A model generated the notes under the pieces. It was not told where the DNA came from and did no database searches. It was given only the letters and a program-made list of their open reading frames with translations. A DNA stretch of 64,000 bases from Trifolium pratense. Its lineage: Eukaryota > Streptophyta > Magnoliopsida > Fabales > Fabaceae. Shown piece by piece: positions 59,401 through 64,000 of this stretch; the stretch's first letter is position 1; each line of letters opens with the position of its first letter. The stretch is from positions 29,252,409 through 29,316,408 of the forward strand of contig NC_060065.1 of the NCBI RefSeq assembly GCF_020283565.1, read 5' to 3'. The position numbers and the translations under genes are program-made.

Positions 59401-61524
59401 CCATTTAACTATGATAATGGTTTCGGTGTATAACGCTATGAAACCATTTAACTAGAAAAATGGTTTCATTAATTAAATTCTCCACAATTCTGCAAAATAA
59501 CAGCTATGACATTTATTTGGCAGGGCAACTCCGTTAAGGACGGTGTTGGTTGATGAAATCATTGACTTGAGTCAAGAGGACACTGTTAAGCCAACTAGAG
59601 TGAAGAGGAAGAATGAAAAGGAGGATCGCACATATCCTGAACGTAGACGAGCTGTGAAGAAATCAAAGTACCTTACAAGCCCATATGATACTACTATCTA
59701 CGAGTCAACTGCAACTAAATTGCAGAAGGATATATGCACCTATGCATGGAGCAGTTCAATTGATGAGTAAGTCAAAATCATTTTAAAATATTGTGATTAG
59801 AATAGGTGACTACAAATCCTAACTGCTTAATAATTATATAGGGAGGAAATTCTCTACTACTCCAAATCACATGACTTCTCTCTACAACGGAAAGAGTTAT
59901 GGACTCTAAACAAAGATGAATGGATCAGTTGCTTTGTTGTAAATAGTTGGGTAAATTACTTGAATTGGAGGCAACGAAAAGGACAAATGACAAGGCTTGT
60001 TACACGATATATCAATCATGTACGGATTATATTCCATGAATATTAATAGTTTACTTACTTTTAAGTTTTTTTGGAATTGATTTTACTCATTTCATATAAA
60101 CAGCAATACATGGAAAGACCGGATGCACTGGAAATAGAGCAACCAGCTGCTTTCAATAACTTCATTGCAAGACTGAAATGGTTCAAGTACATGGATTGGA
60201 AGAAAATTGACCCTACAAGTCTGGAATACGTAAGTCCTTCCCCGACTATTAGTTGCTTTAATTATGAAAAAGTCTATTAAATGTCAATTGTGTATAATTA
60301 ACCAAACTAATGGGTTAATTATTGAAGTCATTTAACAACACTAGTGGTTTCGTTGGATATACTAGTGGTTTCATTGGATATGTTATACAATAAAACCATT
60401 AATCTTGTTAAATGGTTTCAATAAGTTATACATTGAAACCATTAGTCTTATTAAATGGTTTCAATATCTTACGGTTTAATCTTATGGTTAATTAAAGGTA
60501 ATCTTTACCAAGTTCTAATTAATACATTTAAGTAATCAGTTCTGGTTATGCATCTAGTTTAGTTAAACACTTGCAATTGTAGTACCTTCTAATTAAAATT
60601 ACAGTTTAGATGTGGCAATAAGTAAGTACATAAATCATTGCTAATAAACCTTAGATTTAGGGGCTAGCTGTGAGTCTTCTGATTCAGGGAAAAAAAAGAT
60701 GTTTATTCTTGTTTCTAGTATGATATATTTTAGTTTACATGTCTTAGATTTTACATGTTATTTGTACTTTGTTAACTCAAACTACGCCACTTTTAGGGTG
60801 CAAGACCCAACCTAATATATTAAACTATTAGGTTCAAACTTCCATTTTGTTCCTTTTTTTTAAGTTACTAAAATATATCATACTAGAAACTTCCAGTTTT
60901 GTGATTCTTTCAGTGTTTAAAAAGTTCAGGCAAACTTCCAGTTTGAGTTATCTGCTCAATTTTGTTCCATTTTTTTAAGCATCCTAATATATTTTGTGTG
61001 CTTTTAAACAGATCATGACGCCCGTATTGATTGGCAATCCAGGGAGTCATTATGTGTGCTTTGTTGTCAATTTGAAAAGCCACAGATTCCAATTCCTAAA
61101 CAGCATGTATGGAGATAAGTTGGATTTGGACCCACCAAATATATACAAAAAGATGTTTGATGTATGGTTGAAGGAGGTGAATGCATTTCTTATAGGATTG
61201 TATACTCATAAAAAAATGCCATTGCCTTTCCACTTTAGCAAATTTAGTTGGGAATCTCCAAGAATGCCAACTCAAATTGATAAAGACAATTGTGGAGTCT
61301 TCTGCATGAAGTTCCTTGAAGAATGGCAAGGTGACCATTACACCCAAATGGAGTCTTTCAAAAATTGGAGCCAACTCGGAAAGCGAGACAAAATTGCAAG
61401 GGTGATGGACTTCAGAATTGGGATATTGTCCACAATTTTAACCGACTCCAGCAATTCAATAAGACAAAAAGTGGAAAAGAATGCAACTTCTTACTGTGAA
61501 GAACTGACTCAAAAGCTAGGATGA
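56440..61524 (+). CDS. Ulp1/C48 cysteine protease-like gene, eight exons, likely MULE-borne
   Basis: Exons: 56440-57227, 58166-58393, 58657-58799, 58988-59293, 59524-59766, 59842-60019, 60104-60229 and 61012-61524. All introns are GT-AG and phases match. The N-terminal part (KLSIPKVYDIMQLIEGKTR, ADFHFLM) resembles the head of transposon-borne plant Ulp-like proteins. Exon 4 is Lys/Asp/Glu rich. The catalytic domain spans exons 6-8: WISCFVVNSWVNYLN, then His in GSHYVCFVVNL, Asn in FLNSM where Ulp1 has Asp, Gln in TQIDKD and Cys in DNCGVF. Ulp1 enzymes remove SUMO-type modifiers. A7 at about 56541-56547 breaks the frame between the first ATG (56440) and the long frame; a later start is possible. 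Confidence 0.8.
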
Positions 61525-62542
61525 TGTCTGAATTTCTGAATTTGAATTTCTGGATTATGTATAACTAATGTAGTTGTTTAAAGGTTGTTGGAGGCTGCAA
61601 TGTGTTGCTTTAGTAAAGGTTGTTTGAATTTCTTACTAATGTAGTTGTTTCAGATTGAGGTTGTTTGTGTTTGTGTCGGGGACTGCCGTCTGTCACACAC
61701 ATAGTTTCAATGGTCAAATTTGAGCATGTCTTTTTTTTTTACTAAAGTTTGGGGGTGGTATTTACTGGTTTTGGAATAAGTGCACTTTGTTACAACTCTT
61801 GATAGTTGCTTGCTTAACAGAATTTACTATTATTTTTTGCCACTTATAATTAGTATTTTCGCTCTTTTTGATATATTCTGAACCTCTTATATCTTCTCTC
61901 TTTTCTGTCATTAAAATATATAACTCTTTCTTTTTAACTATTAGGTTAATGAAACCATTTTTCTAGTTAAATGGTTTCATAGCGTTATACACTGAAACCA
62001 TTATTACAGTTAAATGGTTTCATAGCATTATACATAATTTTAGTATTTATTTTAGCTACAACCATTATTACAGTTAAATGGTTTCATAGCTAGTTTAATG
62101 TTTAAAAGCTAGTCATGCTAGTCATGGGTATATCTGTTTCAAGAAAAACGTATTACTTTAATGAAACCATTTTTCTAGTTAAATGGTTTCATAGCGTTAT
62201 ACACTGAAACCATTATTACAGTTAAATGGTTTCATAACATTATACAAAATTTAACAGCATACCAAAACATTAACATCATATTCATATTCGGCCAATTAAA
62301 AAAATAACACTTGAACATATTATGATACCAATAAAACAAACTTTAACATCTCATTACATCAATTAAAGAGAACTATAAGACTAGTTAATGAAAAGCAACT
62401 TAGTACTTTTATCCAATGATATAGTCAACACTATATCATTGTATTATAGCTACTACTCCCACACCAGAAAACATGAAACACATCTCTGTTGAATTACTAT
62501 CATCACTTTTATCCATTACATCCTCGAAGCCTTTTTTGACTA
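61525..62542. other. Convergent 3' region between protease and transposase genes
   Basis: Both genes end toward this 1-kb gap. It holds the inverted-motif cluster at 61949-62240 in the opposite orientation to the copies in the protease introns. No frame is visible. Poly-A signals such as AATAAA-like strings are present but not diagnostic. Confidence 0.6.
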
Positions 62543-64000
62543 TTAATTAGATGAATTTCTCCAACCCTTTTTGAACCTATCATAAGAAAAACAAACAGTC
62601 AATATTAGCATTGAAAAAAAACAACAATTCATTATTTTCATTCAAGTAAAACTTACTCATTAGGTGATTCATTAGGCAATATGTCATTATGTTTCCTTTT
62701 GTTTGGACAATTCCGTGTGTCATGGCCGGTTGCACCACAATTCGGAATATGACAATGGCGAATCTTGGTTGCAGCTTCAACTCCTCCTTTTGGCCTTGAT
62801 CGTTTTGGTCGACCTTTGCTTTTGGTTCTAACTGGATTTCCAACATCACATTCATCATTATTTGAAACAACTTCAACTACTACTTTTGCCTTTGAACCTT
62901 TTGGTCGACCTTTGCTTCTAGTTCTAACTGGAATTCCAACATCACATTCATCATTATTTGGAACAACTTCCAAACCAATTTGATCTTCATGACTTTCGGA
63001 CATTCCTTTTATCTCTCGGATAAGATCCTCCAACCCTTTAGTAGCAATTTGTTTCCGTTCTTTTGTTTTTAAAGATTCATATTCAATACATTGAATCAGA
63101 GAATGAAACTCAGCAGAGGAGACATCATTGTTGTTTACTATGTGACTAGATTTTGGGATCAATGAACTTTCACGTCTCCATCGAAAAGGAAGATACTTTG
63201 AAGGTATGTGAAAATAATTTTTCATTAGAAGCACTCGAATAGCATGCCTGCACAATATTCCAGAAAACTCAAATTCCTTACAAGAGCAACGAATTGATTC
63301 TTGACCTTCTATCCAAGTTACAAGACGACCTCCATCATCTTTGGTGTGATGCTTCACAATAAAAGAGCCACTGTTTGTTTCAGTTGCAGCGTATTTTGTA
63401 GATAACTCAATCTCAATTTGAATCAACCCAAAAGCATAAGGTGTGAGTATAGATGCAACATGTTCCTCCATTGGAAAACTTGTTTTAAGTAGATGATTAT
63501 GATACTTTTGACGCATTCTTGCTTCCTCTCCAGCTTGATTCCTAATTTGGACAGCAACACCAACCTACCAAAAATACAACAATAGTTGAGTAAGATCATA
63601 ACTTAGTAGGATCATTACTTTAACACCAATTCAGTACTTTTATCCAATGATATAGTCAATACTGAAACAGAGTACTTGAGTAAGATCATAACTTGCATAA
63701 AAAAAAAAGTTAAGTTCATACCCTAGTAATAAAATCAGTCAAACTTGTTTTGGCATCCAAGAAGTGTTTTATATATGAATTTATCGATTCCGAACGTCCA
63801 GTTGTTGTCATCCCAGCAAAAAAAAAGTCCTTCAAATAAGCTAGAGCCCAACGTTGGCGAAGAGAATACAACAATTTAATATGTATATCGTTACTTAGAC
63901 CAAATTGTGCAACCATGGATTTCCAATATTGTTCAAAATCATCTTCACAATCTAAATGGTACACCTTGAAAAACTCAGATTTAAAGTCATTATATCTTGC
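62543..64000 (-). CDS. FAR1/mudrA-type MULE transposase, C-terminal part, runs off window
   Basis: Visible exons on the minus strand: beyond 64000 to 63722 (FGLSNDIHIKLLYSLRQRWA, FFFAGMTTTGRSESINSYIK), 63564-62657, and 62576-62543 (FKKGWRNSSN, stop). The first is the end of the MULE transposase domain, with the TTTGRSESINSYIK signature. The second contains NQAGEEARMRQ, a SWIM zinc finger CSCKEFEFSGILCRHA, LPFRWRRES, two copies of NNDECDVG-PVRT-SKGRPK (AT-hook-like) and a CCHC-type knuckle CHIPNCGATGHDTRNC. Splice phases agree. FAR1-related host proteins share this layout, but nearby MULE-like features favour a transposase. No stop or frameshift was seen in the visible part. Confidence 0.85.

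Larger units (their letters stand above)
55318..62240. repeat. Dispersed inverted motif family GAAACCATT-N10-AATGGTTTC
   Basis: About 24 copies lie in non-exonic sequence, near 55321, 55439, 55567, 55610, 55638, 56087, 56214, 56259, 57580, 57623, 57909, 57952, 58442, 58485, 58868 (decayed), 59395, 59438, 60400, 60435, 61949, 61992, 62055, 62160 and 62203. Arms of 9 bases and a spacer of exactly 10 bases are kept while the spacer sequence varies. Neighbouring copies are often joined by a 15-base linker such as AGTGTATAACGCTAT. The 61.95-62.24 kb copies are in reverse orientation. Confidence 0.9.

Noticed and set aside
62543..64000. Host FAR1-related transcription factor gene
   Set aside because: Not excluded, but the convergent Ulp1-like gene, shared repeats and transposon-rich setting make a MULE transposase the better reading.

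Overview
This window is a gene-poor, transposon-dense stretch of a plant nuclear genome. Intron-containing genes, plant-type Ty1-copia and Ty3-gypsy elements, CTCCCTCCGTCCC-type MITEs, a nuclear copy of plastid rps8 and a plant-type sorbitol dehydrogenase locus all point that way. The look of the env-like-ORF-bearing copia elements suggests a legume, perhaps clover, Medicago or pea relatives. That last step is recognition, not proof.

Bases 1-29858 form one nested retrotransposon stack. An old LTR on the minus strand (28502-29858) was hit by element B, a SIRE/Maximus-like Ty1-copia element on the minus strand (5' LTR 27491-28501, gag-PR-INT, RT-RH, third ORF running off the left edge). Element A then inserted into B's third ORF. 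A is another SIRE/Maximus-like copia element, also on the minus strand, at 1441-13646, with 1117-bp LTRs and GAGGG target duplications. Element C inserted into B's pol just upstream of RT. C is an Athila-like Ty3-gypsy element on the plus strand, at 15909-23986, with 1880-bp LTRs and GAACA duplications. C encodes only gag and protease. A keeps gag and the third ORF open but its pol is broken. B keeps long frames but has a stop in RT.

Bases 29859-36300 hold small debris: a complete 447-bp TRIM, a plastid rps8 insertion, a Stowaway-type and a Tourist-type MITE, a SINE-like head, a local segmental duplication, an LRR-receptor-kinase fragment and several tiny poly-A insertions flanked by target duplications.

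Bases 36500-49050 are a broken sorbitol dehydrogenase locus. All six exons of copy 1 are present, but with a one-base insertion and a damaged NAD-binding motif. Exon 2-3 and exon 5 fragments are scattered through a 140-bp tandem repeat array. That array has a higher-order period of about 780 bp and a conserved hairpin in its monomers. A small, internally deleted copia element lies between two copies of the exon 1 region.

Bases 49050-54650 show little that can be named. From 54759 to the right edge there is probably one large Mutator-like (MULE) element. It carries an eight-exon Ulp1/C48-like protease gene (plus) and, convergent with it, a FAR1/mudrA-type transposase (minus, running off the window). 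Its introns and flanks hold about two dozen copies of a strictly spaced inverted motif, GAAACCATT-N10-AATGGTTTC, often paired with a fixed 15-bp linker. This is the least explained signal in the window.
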